Source of the DNA: Thermogemmatispora aurantia
GTDB taxonomy: Bacteria > Chloroflexota > Ktedonobacteria > Ktedonobacterales > Ktedonobacteraceae
NCBI RefSeq assembly: GCF_008974285.1
Contig: NZ_BKZV01000002.1
Span: forward strand, 62,001 to 126,000
Direction of reading: 5' to 3'
DNA: 64,000 nt
Both the position numbers and the translations under genes were made by a program. Under the pieces are notes generated by a model, which was given only the letters and a program-made list of their open reading frames with translations, was not told where the DNA came from and made no database searches. Of this stretch, positions 34,582-44,447 are shown piece by piece. The stretch's first letter is position 1. The number at the start of each line of letters is the position of its first letter.

Positions 34582-36363
34582 TCAATGCAAGCCACTCAAC
34601 TGGCGTTCGTCGAGGGTCTGCGCCCGCTGACGCAGATACTCCACACCGACGCGATGGCAGTAGTCGCCGAAAGTCTCACCGGGAGTGCGTTCATCGCGCC
34701 AGAGCACCAACAGCGGGCGAATCGTGGCGGGTACCTCTCGCAAAGGTACAGAGGCAGCATAGAGCGTTGTCAGGCGCGTATTCTCCCAATCGCCGCCGAC
34801 ATAGATATTGTAGAGATCCTTCGAGCGGCCCACAAAGCCGATATCCCCCATATAGGGGCGGGCACAGCCATTGGGGCAGCCGCTCATACGCAGACTGAGC
34901 CGCTCACCGGCCAGACCCAGCTCCTCCATCTGGCGCCCGATCTCGCCCACCACGCCGGGCAGAACGCGCTCGGCCTCAGCCACCGCCAGACCACAGGTCG
35001 GCAAGGCTGGGCAGGCCATCGCATAGCGCTTCACTCCCAGCTTCGAGGGGTCCGTCTCGATGCCATGAGCACGCAGCAAGGCCTCCAGCGGCTCGCGCTG
35101 CTCTGCAGTCAGATCGGTCAGCAGGATATTCTGCTGTCCGGTTAAACGGATACCCGGGCGGAAAGTCTCGATCGCCTTCCGCAGACCCGTGCGCAGCTGG
35201 CAGGCATCCGTATCGCGCACGCGCCCGTTCTCCACATAGACCCCCAAAAACCAGCGTCCATCGCCCTGCTCGTGCCAGCCCAGATGATCATCAACCCCCT
35301 CCCAATGCAGCGGATGGGGATCAGCCACGGCATGGCCCAGGCGCTGCTCTAACTCAGCGCGGAACCACGCGATACCCCGCTCCTCGACCACATATTTCAT
35401 GCGCGCATGTTTGCGATTCTGGCGATCGCCATAGTCGCGCTGGATCGTCACAATGGTCTCCACCACCGAGAGGGCCTCAGCCGCCGGCACAAAGCAGAGC
35501 GGCGTTCCCAGACGCGGATAGGTATCGGCCTTGCCGTGGGTCATCCCCATGCCACCGCCCACCAGGACCGTAAAGCCCGCCAGCTCGCCACCGTCGTCCA
35601 ACTCGGCCACCAGTCCGATGTCTTGAGTGTAGACATCGATGCAGTTATCACCAGGGAAAGCCACACCGATCTTGAACTTGCGCGGTAAATAGGTCGGCCC
35701 GTAGATCGGCTCTACCACCTCATCGTCCGGCGTTCCCACCGTCTGGACATGCTGCCCATCGATCCAGATCTCATGATAGGCCCGGCTGCGCGGCGCCAGA
35801 TGACGTGCGATTTGCCGCGCTACTTCCTGGACTTGCGCCTGGGCCCGATTGCGCGCCGGCGCCGGACAGGCCATCACGTTGCGGTTCACATCACCGCAGG
35901 CCGCCAGCGTTGAGAGCAGCGCCTCATTGATAGCGCGGATCGTCGCGCGCAGGTCGTGCTTCAAGACGCCATGCAGCTGAATGCCCTGGCGCGTCGTGAA
36001 GCGTAAGGTTCCATTGGCATAGCGGCCCGCCAGATCATCTTCGACCAGATATTGCTCGGCGGTCAATGCGCCCCCCGGAATACGCGAGCGGACCATGAAT
36101 TGATAAGCCTTTTCCTCACCCGCAGCCTTACGTGCCTGACGCAGGTCACGGTTCTCCTGCTGGTAAATCCCATGAAATTTGATGAGTTGGACCTGCGCCT
36201 CGCTGAAATGCGAGCTGTCCTGAGCCAGCTCCTCGGCGATCGCCCCACGCAGATAGCGGCTCTCAGCCTTGATGCGCTCTACCTTACTGCCGCCGCCGAC
36301 TCCCAGGCCCAGGAGGTTGTTGCCAGCGGAAGCAGGGGTCTGATGCTCTTGCTCGGTCGCCAT
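34582..36363 (-). CDS. Siroheme-dependent assimilatory sulfite reductase (CysI/ferredoxin type)
   Basis: This 593-residue protein has two ferredoxin-like half-domains and two siroheme/4Fe-4S domains. The cluster ligands are Cys451 and Cys457 (ACPALPTC, C-x5-C) and Cys496 and Cys500 (GCPNGC, C-x3-C). TRQGIQLHGV and GTPLCFVPAAEA match sulfite reductases better than nitrite reductases. It reduces sulfite to sulfide with six electrons for cysteine synthesis. Siroheme genes follow directly. No flavoprotein subunit (CysJ) is nearby, so ferredoxin is the likely donor. Nitrite reductase cannot be fully excluded from sequence alone. Confidence 0.92.
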   Translation of the reverse strand: MATEQEHQTPASAGNNLLGLGVGGGSKVERIKAESRYLRGAIAEELAQDSSHFSEAQVQLIKFHGIYQQENRDLRQARKAAGEEKAYQFMVRSRIPGGALTAEQYLVEDDLAGRYANGTLRFTTRQGIQLHGVLKHDLRATIRAINEALLSTLAACGDVNRNVMACPAPARNRAQAQVQEVARQIARHLAPRSRAYHEIWIDGQHVQTVGTPDDEVVEPIYGPTYLPRKFKIGVAFPGDNCIDVYTQDIGLVAELDDGGELAGFTVLVGGGMGMTHGKADTYPRLGTPLCFVPAAEALSVVETIVTIQRDYGDRQNRKHARMKYVVEERGIAWFRAELEQRLGHAVADPHPLHWEGVDDHLGWHEQGDGRWFLGVYVENGRVRDTDACQLRTGLRKAIETFRPGIRLTGQQNILLTDLTAEQREPLEALLRAHGIETDPSKLGVKRYAMACPALPTCGLAVAEAERVLPGVVGEIGRQMEELGLAGERLSLRMSGCPNGCARPYMGDIGFVGRSKDLYNIYVGGDWENTRLTTLYAASVPLREVPATIRPLLVLWRDERTPGETFGDYCHRVGVEYLRQRAQTLDERQLSGLH

Positions 36364-36381
36364 ACCTCAGTCCTCAACAAA

Positions 36382-36400
36382 GTTGACATAATGGATCAAC
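36382..36400. promoter_or_regulatory. Short inverted repeat GTTGA-N9-TCAAC at the sulfite reductase start
   Basis: Two 5-nt arms lie in an AT-rich block 19-37 nt before the ATG. It is a candidate operator for sulfur control; the arms are short. Confidence 0.25.
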
Positions 36401-36594
36401 TATAGCAACTATTAATTAACATACGATACAGAGCACTGTTTGTCAATAGGCGCACCAGAGCGACGGCGCAGGGGGCCAGAGAAGAGCGCGGCCCGAGGAG
36501 AGCTGGCGGCGATGGCAGCGAAGCCAGGTGGGACTGGATCGGACAAGACCAGGCGGGCGTCTCCCCCGAGGGCCGGGCTGGACCTGGCACGGCC

Positions 36595-36645
36595 CGACAC
36601 AAACAACACGCGGGTCACCGAGGGAGGTCCCCAGTGACCCGCGTG
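36595..36645 (-). terminator. Intrinsic terminator of the GH15 gene
   Basis: CACGCGGGTCAC pairs perfectly with GTGACCCGCGTG (12 bp, 15-nt loop). On the minus strand it is followed by a T-rich tail (TTGTTTGTGT). It lies downstream of the GH15 stop. A second perfect hairpin, GGCAAGGAGG with CCTCCTTGCC, is at 36685-36713. The rest of 36401-36905 has no gene. Confidence 0.6.
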
Positions 36646-36905
36646 CAGAGGAAGCCCATCTCCAGTACGGCGTCCTGCCGCAGCGGCAAGGAGGCAGCCT
36701 TGTCCTCCTTGCCAGCTGCCTAGCTGAGTACTGATACTGACGATACAATCGCAGAGCGAGCAGGCTGGCGAGGGAGCGGCAACGAGCGGCCAAGCAAGCG
36801 AGGGAGCCACGAAGTCAACCGACGCGGCTGGAGACCGCTGTAGCTCCCTCCTCTAGCTCTCTCTACCCTCCAGGTGTCGGGCGCCTGCCTGTCCTGGCTG
36901 AGCGC

Positions 36906-38918
36906 TCACTCATCGGTTTTCTTCTGCAACTGGATGGCGGCGATCACCGGCTGCGTGCAGCGATCGCGCTCAGCCAGGCGCTGTTCTGCCTTATAAAGAT
37001 TATAAGCGCTATTGATAAGAGCGATATGAGTAAAGGCCTGGGGATAATTGCCCAAAGCCATGCGAGTGTGCGAATCGATCTCTTCGGAGAAGAGGCCGAG
37101 ATTCCCGCCGTAGGTCAGCAGGCGTTCGAAGAGCGAGCGCGCCTCACCGAGGCGGCCCTGCATCGCCAGATTATCGATCAGCCAGCATGTACAGATCGTA
37201 AACGTGCCCTCATGGCCGGGCAGGCCATCCTCGGACAGGTAGCGGTAGACAAAGCCATGCTCGTCCGTGAGCTGCTCCATGATGCGATCGACCGTCGAGC
37301 GCATCCGAGGGTCGTCGGCGGGGATGAAGCCGATCAGCGGCAGGAGCAGATTGGAAGCATCGAGGGCCGTGCTCGCGTATGATTGGGTGAACGCACCGAT
37401 CTCGGTATTATAGCCGTGGGCCAGCACATCCGCCCGAATCTGATCGCGCACGCGATACCAGCGCAGGAGATCAGCCTCCAGATGGAGCTGCTCAGCGGCG
37501 CGGATGCCGCGGTCCAGCGCGACCCAACACATGACCTTGGAATAGACATAGTGGCGAGGCTCGCCGCGCATCTCCCAGATGCCGCGGTCCGGCTCATGCC
37601 AGTGGGCGCAGACGTAGTCGACCAGCGAGCGCAGCATCTCCCACAAGGGGCCTTCCAACTTCTCGCCGTAGCGTTCGAAGCCACCGCGGCGGCGGTAGAG
37701 ATGGATGCAATCCAGGATCTCGCCGAAGACATCCATCTGCTTCTGATCGGCAGCGGCGTTGCCAATGCGCACCGGGCGCGAGCCACAATAGCCCTCCAGG
37801 TGTGGTAGCTCCTGCTCCGGCAGTTCGCGCTCGCCACGGATACCGTACATCACCTGCAGATCCTCGCCATTGGAATACGACAGGCGACGCAGCCAGTAGG
37901 TAAAGGCGCGGGCTTCATCGGTAAAGCCCAGGACCAGCAGGGCATAGAGCGTAAAGGAAGCGTCGCGCAGCCAGGTAAAGCGATAATCCCAGTTGCGCAC
38001 CCCCCCGATCTCCTCTGGCAGCGACGTTGTGGGCGCGGCCACCAGGGCGCCGGTAGGCGCATAGGTCATCATCTTCAGGACCAGGGCGCTGCGCCGAACC
38101 CATTCTGCATATGGGCCATCGTAGTTGATCCCCGAGATCCAGCGCCGCCAACAATGCAGCGTATGGGCCAGCTCCGCGGTAAAATCGCGCTGGAGCAGCT
38201 CCTGCTCCACCAGCTTCCGTGCCGCGCGCAGGCTGCGCCCCATGCCGATAGCAAAGATCAGCCGCTCGCCCTCACGCAGCGTGACCTGCACCACCAGAGT
38301 GGGATGGAGCTTCTCCGGCTCCTCCCCCTCGTCTGGTACGATCTCCAGGGAGAAGCCCGGCAGCCGATAGGCCCCGATGATCGCCAGCCCAATGTGCTGC
38401 TGGCCATCCGAGATCACCGCCCCCGTTGCGTTGGGCAGCAGCTCGATCTGGCTCGTCGTCGCCGCATAGTTGGGCGTCGCCTTCAGGGTCACCGTAATCG
38501 GCAGCTCTCCATGCGTGCATTCCACAATGCGCACCAGGCTATGGCACGAGCCGTCCTCATACGACCAGGTGTTGTTGTTCAAGCCGCGGTAGGGCCAGGC
38601 CTCCAGCGACTCCACCGGCATGAAGTCAGTGAGCACGATCTCGCCACCAATGCTTGTAAAGCGCGTCTGTAGCACATTGCTATCGCGAAGATAGCGCTGA
38701 ACTCCAGGAATCGTGTTATCGGTCGGGGCAATCTGGAAAAAGCCGCCACGCCTCGCATCCAGCAACCGACAGAAAATGGCCGGGCTGTCAAAATCGGGCA
38801 GGCAGGCCCAGTCTACCGAACCATCCGGCGCTATCAGCACAGCTGAATGACAGTCTCCGATGACTCCATACGATCCGATGGGCTGATAAGAGCGATTTTT
38901 GGTGTTCAACCCAACCAT
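36906..38918 (-). CDS. Glycoside hydrolase family 15 (glucoamylase/trehalase-like)
   Basis: This 670-residue protein has an N-terminal beta-sandwich domain (IGSYGVIGDCHSAVLIAPDG, SVDWACLPDFDSPAIFCRLLD) and a catalytic (alpha/alpha)6 barrel with GVRNWDYRFTWLRDASFTLYALL. A conserved GLFSEEID segment near the C-terminus carries Glu612, the expected catalytic base. GH15 enzymes release glucose from starch or glycogen non-reducing ends, or hydrolyse trehalose. No signal peptide is seen, so it is intracellular and more likely acts on trehalose or stored glycogen. The gene is monocistronic with its own terminator and a structured leader. Confidence 0.92.
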   Translation of the reverse strand: MVGLNTKNRSYQPIGSYGVIGDCHSAVLIAPDGSVDWACLPDFDSPAIFCRLLDARRGGFFQIAPTDNTIPGVQRYLRDSNVLQTRFTSIGGEIVLTDFMPVESLEAWPYRGLNNNTWSYEDGSCHSLVRIVECTHGELPITVTLKATPNYAATTSQIELLPNATGAVISDGQQHIGLAIIGAYRLPGFSLEIVPDEGEEPEKLHPTLVVQVTLREGERLIFAIGMGRSLRAARKLVEQELLQRDFTAELAHTLHCWRRWISGINYDGPYAEWVRRSALVLKMMTYAPTGALVAAPTTSLPEEIGGVRNWDYRFTWLRDASFTLYALLVLGFTDEARAFTYWLRRLSYSNGEDLQVMYGIRGERELPEQELPHLEGYCGSRPVRIGNAAADQKQMDVFGEILDCIHLYRRRGGFERYGEKLEGPLWEMLRSLVDYVCAHWHEPDRGIWEMRGEPRHYVYSKVMCWVALDRGIRAAEQLHLEADLLRWYRVRDQIRADVLAHGYNTEIGAFTQSYASTALDASNLLLPLIGFIPADDPRMRSTVDRIMEQLTDEHGFVYRYLSEDGLPGHEGTFTICTCWLIDNLAMQGRLGEARSLFERLLTYGGNLGLFSEEIDSHTRMALGNYPQAFTHIALINSAYNLYKAEQRLAERDRCTQPVIAAIQLQKKTDE

Positions 38919-39120
38919 AGCACGAATCTTCCCTTTAGTGAGCTAAACTCTTGCTTTTAACAGCTCCTTCTGAAAGAACCGGGCTTGCCGAGTCTCCTGC
39001 GGGGCTCCCAGGTTCCTTCCTGTGTGGGGCCCTTCCCCATCGAAGCCGGCTCCTTCTCCGGCCCCTTTTGTGAAGAGGACGGAGCAGAACCCTTTCTGGT
39101 AACAAGATATCAGAACAACC
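38919..39120 (-). promoter_or_regulatory. Structured leader upstream of the GH15 gene
   Basis: On the minus strand GAACC and GGG pair with CCC and GGTTC around 38976-39015. A second element with GGGGCC/GGCCCC and GCCGG/CCGGC arms lies around 39035-39070. It fits a folded 5' UTR, but I could not match it to a known riboswitch class. Confidence 0.3.
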
Positions 39121-39667
39121 CTAAAAATGGGGGAAGAGCCGGTTTCCCCTCCTCTGCCTTGGCCGAGGAGAGATCGCCAGGAGAAAAAAAGATTCCCTAT
39201 CCCCTTTCTTTCTAAAGACCGCTAACCCCGCTCCTTTCTGACAGCCCCACACCTTATCTGCTCCTGCTCTCTTCCTTCCCTCGCCACCTGAACTCCCTCT
39301 CTCCTTCCGGACTTCCTTCTCCATCCTTCCGGCGGTTCCGGCGGCGGTCCGTCCTCTCCAGACAGCAAGGCTGGCGTTGCCTGGTCCGGCCTCCCGTCTC
39401 CATCCCCCGTTGGACCGCCGCCCCGGCAGCGCTGGGGGCTATACCTACATGTGGTGAGAACGGAAGAAAAGCGCTGAGGTAACGACTACAAACGATTGTG
39501 CGCTGCCTTCCTTCGCTGCTCTCACTCCCGCCTGCCACTGTCTCCCACGCCGCCTATTCATTAGAAAGGAAAAACCGGTCATTTTATTTCTTCACTCTAC
39601 ACCTGCTTGCGGCTGCCCTCCTCCACAGCTATCCCCCAAGCCAGCCACTCCTTCTCTCGCCATCGTG
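39121..39667. other. Gene-poor, pyrimidine-rich intergenic stretch
   Basis: The plus strand is dominated by CT-rich runs (about 39140-39340 and 39500-39660). Short open frames here have unusual codon use and no ribosome sites. I see no gene. Confidence 0.5.
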
Positions 39668-39710
39668 CCAAAATAAAGAAAGGAGGGATGGATGGGTTTC
39701 TCATCCATCC
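39668..39710 (-). terminator. Terminator downstream of the heme operon
   Basis: GGATGGATG pairs perfectly with CATCCATCC (39686-39710, 7-nt loop), followed on the minus strand by a T-rich tail (TTTCTTTATTTT). It lies about 260 nt past the hemB stop. No gene is seen in 39711-39967. Confidence 0.55.
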
Positions 39711-39967
39711 CGCCATTACTGACCGGTACAGGCATCATTCTAATCGCATCTGAGCTTGCTGTCAAATGGTCTGGGCCACCTTTCCCCCGGTCCACCTATC
39801 GCCCGCTCCCTCGTCTTCAAGAGGCGCCCAGGAGCTGGCCACAACAGCAATCGGACAGAGATAGGACTTCCGGGGGGTATTCATTCAAGCAAGGGCGCTC
39901 GCCGCTCCCGTAGGCCGTCCTTGCTGCCTTATCTAACGTCCTGTCCTGTCTCGCCTGCCGTCCTTGC

Positions 39968-40948
39968 TCAACCCTCCCGCAGCCAGCGCGCTACATCGGG
40001 AGCAAAATAGGTGATGATGATGTCAGCGCCAGCTCGGCGAATGCCTGTCAAGACCTCCATGACGATGCGACGCTCTTCCAGCCATCCTTGCTGGGCCGCC
40101 GCCTTGATCATGGCATATTCGCCGCTGACATTGTAGGCCGCCAGCGGCAGATCATAATGCTCGCGCACGCGCCGGATGACGTCAAGATAGGCCAGAGCCG
40201 GCTTGACCATCACGATATCAGCCCCCTCGGCGATATCCAGCTCGACCTCGCGCAGAGCCTCGCGCGCGTTGGCCGGGTCCATTTGATAAGAGCGACGGTC
40301 ACCAAATTGGGGGGCTGACTCCGCAGCCTCGCGGAAAGGACCGTAGAAGCCAGAGGCATACTTGGCTGAGTAGGCCATGATCGGCGTCTGCGCAAAGCCC
40401 CGCTCGTCGAGTAGACGTCGGATGGCGCCAACGCGCCCATCCATCATATCCGAAGGAGCCACAATATCGGCGCCGGCCTCGACATGCGAGAGAGCCATGC
40501 GCGCTAACAGCTCTAGCGATGGATCGTTCTGCACCTCGCCGCTGGCAATAACACCGCAGTGGCCGTGACTGGTATATTCGCAGAGACAAACGTCGGTCAC
40601 GACCAGCAGCTCCGGCACTGCCGCCTTGATGCGCTGGATGGCCCGCTGGATGATCCCCTCGGGATGATAGGCCTGCGAGCCTTGCTCATCTTTGGTAGCC
40701 GGAATGCCAAAGAGCAAGACAGCTGGAATGCCCAAGGCCGCCACCCGCTCGGCCTCGCCCGCTACCTGCTCTAACGGCCACTGCACCACCCCTGGCATGG
40801 AAGCAATCGGACGCGGCTCACTGATGCCCTCGGCGATAAAGAGTGGGTAGATCAACTGCTCCACTGCGAGATGGGTCTCGCGCACTAGCCCGCGTAAGCG
40901 CTCCGTTCGGCGCGTGCGCCGCAGGCGTGTGACAGGAAACTGACTCAT
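39968..40948 (-). CDS. hemB: Delta-aminolevulinic acid dehydratase (porphobilinogen synthase)
   Basis: This 326-residue TIM-barrel enzyme condenses two ALA to porphobilinogen. The metal-binding segment [14 protein letters not shown] has the cysteines of zinc-dependent members. Schiff-base lysines are in [13 protein letters not shown] and [20 protein letters not shown] and the C-terminal [17 protein letters not shown] are typical. AAAGGAG lies upstream of the ATG. It is the last gene of the hemA-hemC-hemD-hemQ-hemL-hemB run. Confidence 0.97.
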   Translation of the reverse strand: MSQFPVTRLRRTRRTERLRGLVRETHLAVEQLIYPLFIAEGISEPRPIASMPGVVQWPLEQVAGEAERVAALGIPAVLLFGIPATKDEQGSQAYHPEGIIQRAIQRIKAAVPELLVVTDVCLCEYTSHGHCGVIASGEVQNDPSLELLARMALSHVEAGADIVAPSDMMDGRVGAIRRLLDERGFAQTPIMAYSAKYASGFYGPFREAAESAPQFGDRRSYQMDPANAREALREVELDIAEGADIVMVKPALAYLDVIRRVREHYDLPLAAYNVSGEYAMIKAAAQQGWLEERRIVMEVLTGIRRAGADIIITYFAPDVARWLREG

Positions 40949-41089
40949 GCCATCGCGCTCCTTTCCTTCCTGCCTTTCTTGCTCTCGTCCTTCCCTTCTT
41001 CTCTTCTCGCCCTCCCCTGCGTTCGCTCCTTGGGCCTCCCCCCACCCCCCAGGTCAGCGTCAGATGTCCTACGGCCCTGCTACCCTCGT

Positions 41090-42439
41090 TCAGGGCTGCA
41101 AGCTGGGGTCGGGATCGCCCCCCGCCACGACCCGCAGCGCCTGGGCAATGGCGTGCAAGGTCTCCTCCAGCATGGCATCGCTGTGCGCCAGCGAGAGGAA
41201 ACAGGTCTCAAACTGCGAAGGCGGGAAGTAGACGCCACGCTCCAAGAGGGCCCAGAAGAAGCGCGCATAACGCCTGGTGTCGGCTTTCCTGGCCATTGCA
41301 TAGTTGAGCACCGGCTCTGCGCTGAAGAAGAGGCAGAAGAGCGAGGCAAAGCGCACCACCTGCAGCGGCAGCCCGGAGGCCTCCACCGCTGCGCGCAGGC
41401 CCTCCTCCAGCAGCGCTCCCTTGCGCTCCAGCTCCTCGTAGCAGCCGGGCTTTTGCAGCTCTTTGAGGGTCGCGATGCCCGCGGCCATAGCCAGGGGATT
41501 GCCGGAAAGAGTACCTGCCTGGTAGACCGGTCCCAGGGGAGCGACCAGCTCCATGATGGCACGCTTGCCCCCGTAGGCTCCCACCGGCAAACCGCCGCCA
41601 ATGATCTTGCCAAAGCAGGTCAGATCAGGCAGAACCCCAGTGCGCGCCTGCATACCACCCAGAGCGACGCGGAAACCTGTAATTACTTCATCGAAGATCA
41701 AGACAGCCCCGTACTGGGTGGTCAGACGCCGCAGGGTCTCCAGAAAGCCAGGCTGAGGCAGCACCAGCCCCATATTGGCCGCCACCGGCTCTACGATCAC
41801 CGCCGCAATCTCCTCGGGATAGCGCTGAAAGGCTTCCTCAACGGCAGCGCTGTCATTGTAGGGCAGGCTGATCGTGTGAGCCGTCGCCTCCGCCGGCACC
41901 CCGGCGCTGCCGGGCAGCCCCAGAGTGGCCACACCTGAGCCGGCCTGCACCAGCAGCAGGTCGGCATGACCATGATAGCAGCCATCAAACTTAATGACCT
42001 TGGAACGCCCCGTATAGGCGCGGGCCAGGCGCAGCGCGCTCATGGTGGCTTCCGTGCCCGAGTTAACGAAGCGCACCAGATCAATTGATGGGACGCTTTC
42101 CACTACCAGACGAGCTAGCTCATTCTCGGCCTCGGTCGGAGCCCCAAAGCTAAAGCCGCGCCGCGCCGCCCGGGTCACCGCCTCAACTACCGCAGGATGG
42201 GCATGACCCAAGATCAACGGCCCCCAGGAGCCAACGTAATCCAGATAGTGGTTGCCATCCACATCATAGAGATGGGCCCCCTCACCACGCTCGATAAAGA
42301 TCGGCTCGCCTCCTACAGCGCGGAAGGCCCGAACTGGACTGTTGACCCCTCCGGGCATAAGGCTCTGAGCCTCGCGGTAGAGAGCCCGCGACCATTCTCG
42401 TCCCGCCTTTTTGCCTGACTGTTGCCGCTCCGTTTGCAT
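41090..42439 (-). CDS. hemL: Glutamate-1-semialdehyde 2,1-aminomutase
   Basis: This 449-residue PLP enzyme converts glutamate-1-semialdehyde to ALA in the C5 pathway. It has [14 protein letters not shown], the [13 protein letters not shown] loop, [20 protein letters not shown] and the PLP lysine in [17 protein letters not shown]. Start 42439 (MQTERQQS) is chosen because AAGGAG is 7 nt upstream; ATG 42478 with GAGGGG 4 nt away would add 13 residues. With hemA upstream it shows that ALA is made from Glu-tRNA, not from glycine. Confidence 0.96.
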   Translation of the reverse strand: MQTERQQSGKKAGREWSRALYREAQSLMPGGVNSPVRAFRAVGGEPIFIERGEGAHLYDVDGNHYLDYVGSWGPLILGHAHPAVVEAVTRAARRGFSFGAPTEAENELARLVVESVPSIDLVRFVNSGTEATMSALRLARAYTGRSKVIKFDGCYHGHADLLLVQAGSGVATLGLPGSAGVPAEATAHTISLPYNDSAAVEEAFQRYPEEIAAVIVEPVAANMGLVLPQPGFLETLRRLTTQYGAVLIFDEVITGFRVALGGMQARTGVLPDLTCFGKIIGGGLPVGAYGGKRAIMELVAPLGPVYQAGTLSGNPLAMAAGIATLKELQKPGCYEELERKGALLEEGLRAAVEASGLPLQVVRFASLFCLFFSAEPVLNYAMARKADTRRYARFFWALLERGVYFPPSQFETCFLSLAHSDAMLEETLHAIAQALRVVAGGDPDPSLQP

Positions 42440-42576
42440 CGCCAGCTCCTTCTTAGATCCATACTCACCCGTACTCATCTTGCCCCTCTATCGCTCCATT
42501 CACGCTGCCTGCAAGCCAGGGACTTCACCACCGCTCCCAACGCGCTGCGCCCAGGCCCTCAGTCAGCTCCCCGCGC

Positions 42577-43341
42577 TCAGGCCCCAATGTCGTCCAGGAT
42601 CTCCGGCAAGGAGCGCGCAACGCAGGTGAACATGGGCGTGTCGCGCAAGGTATACTGGCTGGCCTCGCTCTCGCGCATCTCTTGTACGAGATCAAGAAAA
42701 TCAGCCACGCTGTCGGATTCAAAGGCGACGACAAATTCCTGATCGTCCAACCCAAACGAGTAGGTGGTATGGATCTTGATGTTGGGATAGGCCACTCCCA
42801 TGCGAATATGCTCGTCCATCATGCGCTTGCGCTCCTGCAGCGACAGAGCATACCAGGGACGCGTCTTGACAAAAGGATAGACGAAGAGATAGGGCTTGTC
42901 TTCGAGCGTAATGACCAGTCGCGGGTCATGGGCCGCCCCACGTGGGCCTTTACCCACATAAACCGAACGCTTGGTCATCGAGAGGAAGGAGCGCACTTCG
43001 GGCAAATAAGGTCCGATGGCGCTGCGGCGAATCTTGCTGCTCAACCCCTGCAGATGTCCAAGATCGTAGGTCGCCTGCCAGAGCATAAAATCGCAGTCGG
43101 AGCGCAAGCCATAGAGAGCATAGCTGCGAATCAGTGAGCACTGGGCATATTCGTCGTAAATGGCCAGCAGCTCCTCGCGGCCCGCGCGCCGCTGCTCGGC
43201 AGGCAGGCGCAGCCACTGGGGATCAAGCTTGTAAAAGACGAAGCGTACAAGCTGACGAGGCTGCTTCGGTTTGGCCCGAGCCGGTTCCTGCTCAGGCAGA
43301 GTTGTGACTGTCTGCTCAACTGTTTCCATCTGACCTGACAT
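42577..43341 (-). CDS. hemQ: Coproheme decarboxylase / HemQ (chlorite dismutase family)
   Basis: This 254-residue protein has a charged N-terminal extension of about 28 residues, then the dimeric alpha-beta barrel of the chlorite dismutase family. His178 (DEHIRMG) is the expected proximal heme ligand. Tyr155 in the YPFVKTRPWYAL segment matches the catalytic tyrosine of the YPM-x-K-x-R motif of HemQ/ChdC. GLDDQEFVVAFE is diagnostic. HemQ removes two propionate carboxylates from coproheme. Its place inside the heme operon supports this role over chlorite dismutation and implies the coproporphyrin-dependent branch. Confidence 0.93.
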   Translation of the reverse strand: MSGQMETVEQTVTTLPEQEPARAKPKQPRQLVRFVFYKLDPQWLRLPAEQRRAGREELLAIYDEYAQCSLIRSYALYGLRSDCDFMLWQATYDLGHLQGLSSKIRRSAIGPYLPEVRSFLSMTKRSVYVGKGPRGAAHDPRLVITLEDKPYLFVYPFVKTRPWYALSLQERKRMMDEHIRMGVAYPNIKIHTTYSFGLDDQEFVVAFESDSVADFLDLVQEMRESEASQYTLRDTPMFTCVARSLPEILDDIGA

Positions 43342-43487
43342 GGCCTTTCTCTCTTCTTAGCTTCTCTCTATCTACTCTAACACACCTTGTCTGATGTTGC
43401 TATCCGTTTCTTGTTGATTCGCTCTCTGGCTTCCTTCCAGGACAAGGCAGAGAGACGCCGCCCATTCTCCTCTCGTCAGACAGCGTT

Positions 43488-44405
43488 CTAAATTGCCTGT
43501 TCTTGAGGAGCCTGAGTCTGGCGTCGATAATAGGCCACAATGGCCGCGACCAGCCCCTCGATGGTAAAGGGCTGGGCTTCGACAGCCACCTGCAGGCCCA
43601 GCGCACGCGCCGTGGCGGCAGTAATGGGACCAATGCAGGCGATCGCCACTCCCTGACGGGCTAAGAGAGTACCTGGAGTGGTTCCTGCAGCTTGTTCTCC
43701 CACGGCCTGCTCCAGCCAGCGCACAAAAGAGCGTACCGTCGATGAGCTGGTAAAGGTCGCCAGCGAGAGGCGCCCAGCTTCAATCAAGGCCAGCACCTGC
43801 TGTCCGCGCGGATCATCGCCAGTCGCCGGCAGGGTGCGATAGGCTGGCACCTCCTCAACCAGCATGCCGGCCTGACGCAGCGCCTCGGCCAACACGCGCC
43901 GGGCCTCAGCAGCGCGCGCCAGCAGTACGCGCTGCCCCGCAGGGGCCACCCCCTGACGCTGGCACTCCGCCAGCAAGGCCGCGGCTACCTGCTCAGCGAC
44001 ATACTCCTCGGGGACCAGGACCCCCCTCAGGCCATACTCGGCCAGCGCTGCCGCTGTGGCTGGTCCAATAGCCGCCACTCGCGCCGCCCCCCTGCCCAGC
44101 AGGGAAGGCTCCAACCCCAGGGTTCGCAGGCGCTCAACACAGAAACGCACCCCGTTGACACTGGTAAAGACCAGCCAGTCATAGGGAGCGTGTCCATTCT
44201 CGCGACCAGCTGCCAGACGCTGTAAGGCCCGATCAAGCGGCGCCCAATCGTCTGGCGGCACCAGGCGGATCACAGGGAAACACAGCGTTTTTGCCCCAAG
44301 GGCCTGCAGACGGCTGCTGAGCGCCTCGGCCTGCTCCTGAGCACGCGTGACCAGGATCGTCCGCCCGCGCAGCGGCTGCCCCTGATCCTCAACGGCCCCC
44401 ATCAT
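43488..44405 (-). CDS. hemD: Uroporphyrinogen-III synthase
   Basis: This 305-residue protein shows two Rossmann-like domains: GRTILVTRAQEQAEALSSRLQALGA, DWLVFTSVNGVRF, VAAIGPATAAALAEYGL, then LATFTSSSTVRSFV and IACIGPITAATARALGL. It cyclises hydroxymethylbilane to uroporphyrinogen III with D-ring inversion, the branch point to heme and siroheme. The sequence family is poorly conserved, but the TSVNGV and CIGPITAATA motifs and the operon position settle it. AGAGGAGG precedes tandem ATGs at 44405 and 44402. Confidence 0.95.
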   Translation of the reverse strand: MMGAVEDQGQPLRGRTILVTRAQEQAEALSSRLQALGAKTLCFPVIRLVPPDDWAPLDRALQRLAAGRENGHAPYDWLVFTSVNGVRFCVERLRTLGLEPSLLGRGAARVAAIGPATAAALAEYGLRGVLVPEEYVAEQVAAALLAECQRQGVAPAGQRVLLARAAEARRVLAEALRQAGMLVEEVPAYRTLPATGDDPRGQQVLALIEAGRLSLATFTSSSTVRSFVRWLEQAVGEQAAGTTPGTLLARQGVAIACIGPITAATARALGLQVAVEAQPFTIEGLVAAIVAYYRRQTQAPQEQAI

Positions 44406-44447
44406 CGCACCTCCTCTTTGCTTGTTGTAGCCTGAGCCTCTCCCAGC

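Noticed and set aside
39692-39913. Plus-strand frame MGFSSIPPLL with AAAGGAGGG upstream.
   Set aside because: It starts inside a hairpin that reads as a minus-strand terminator, has no family resemblance and poor codon use.
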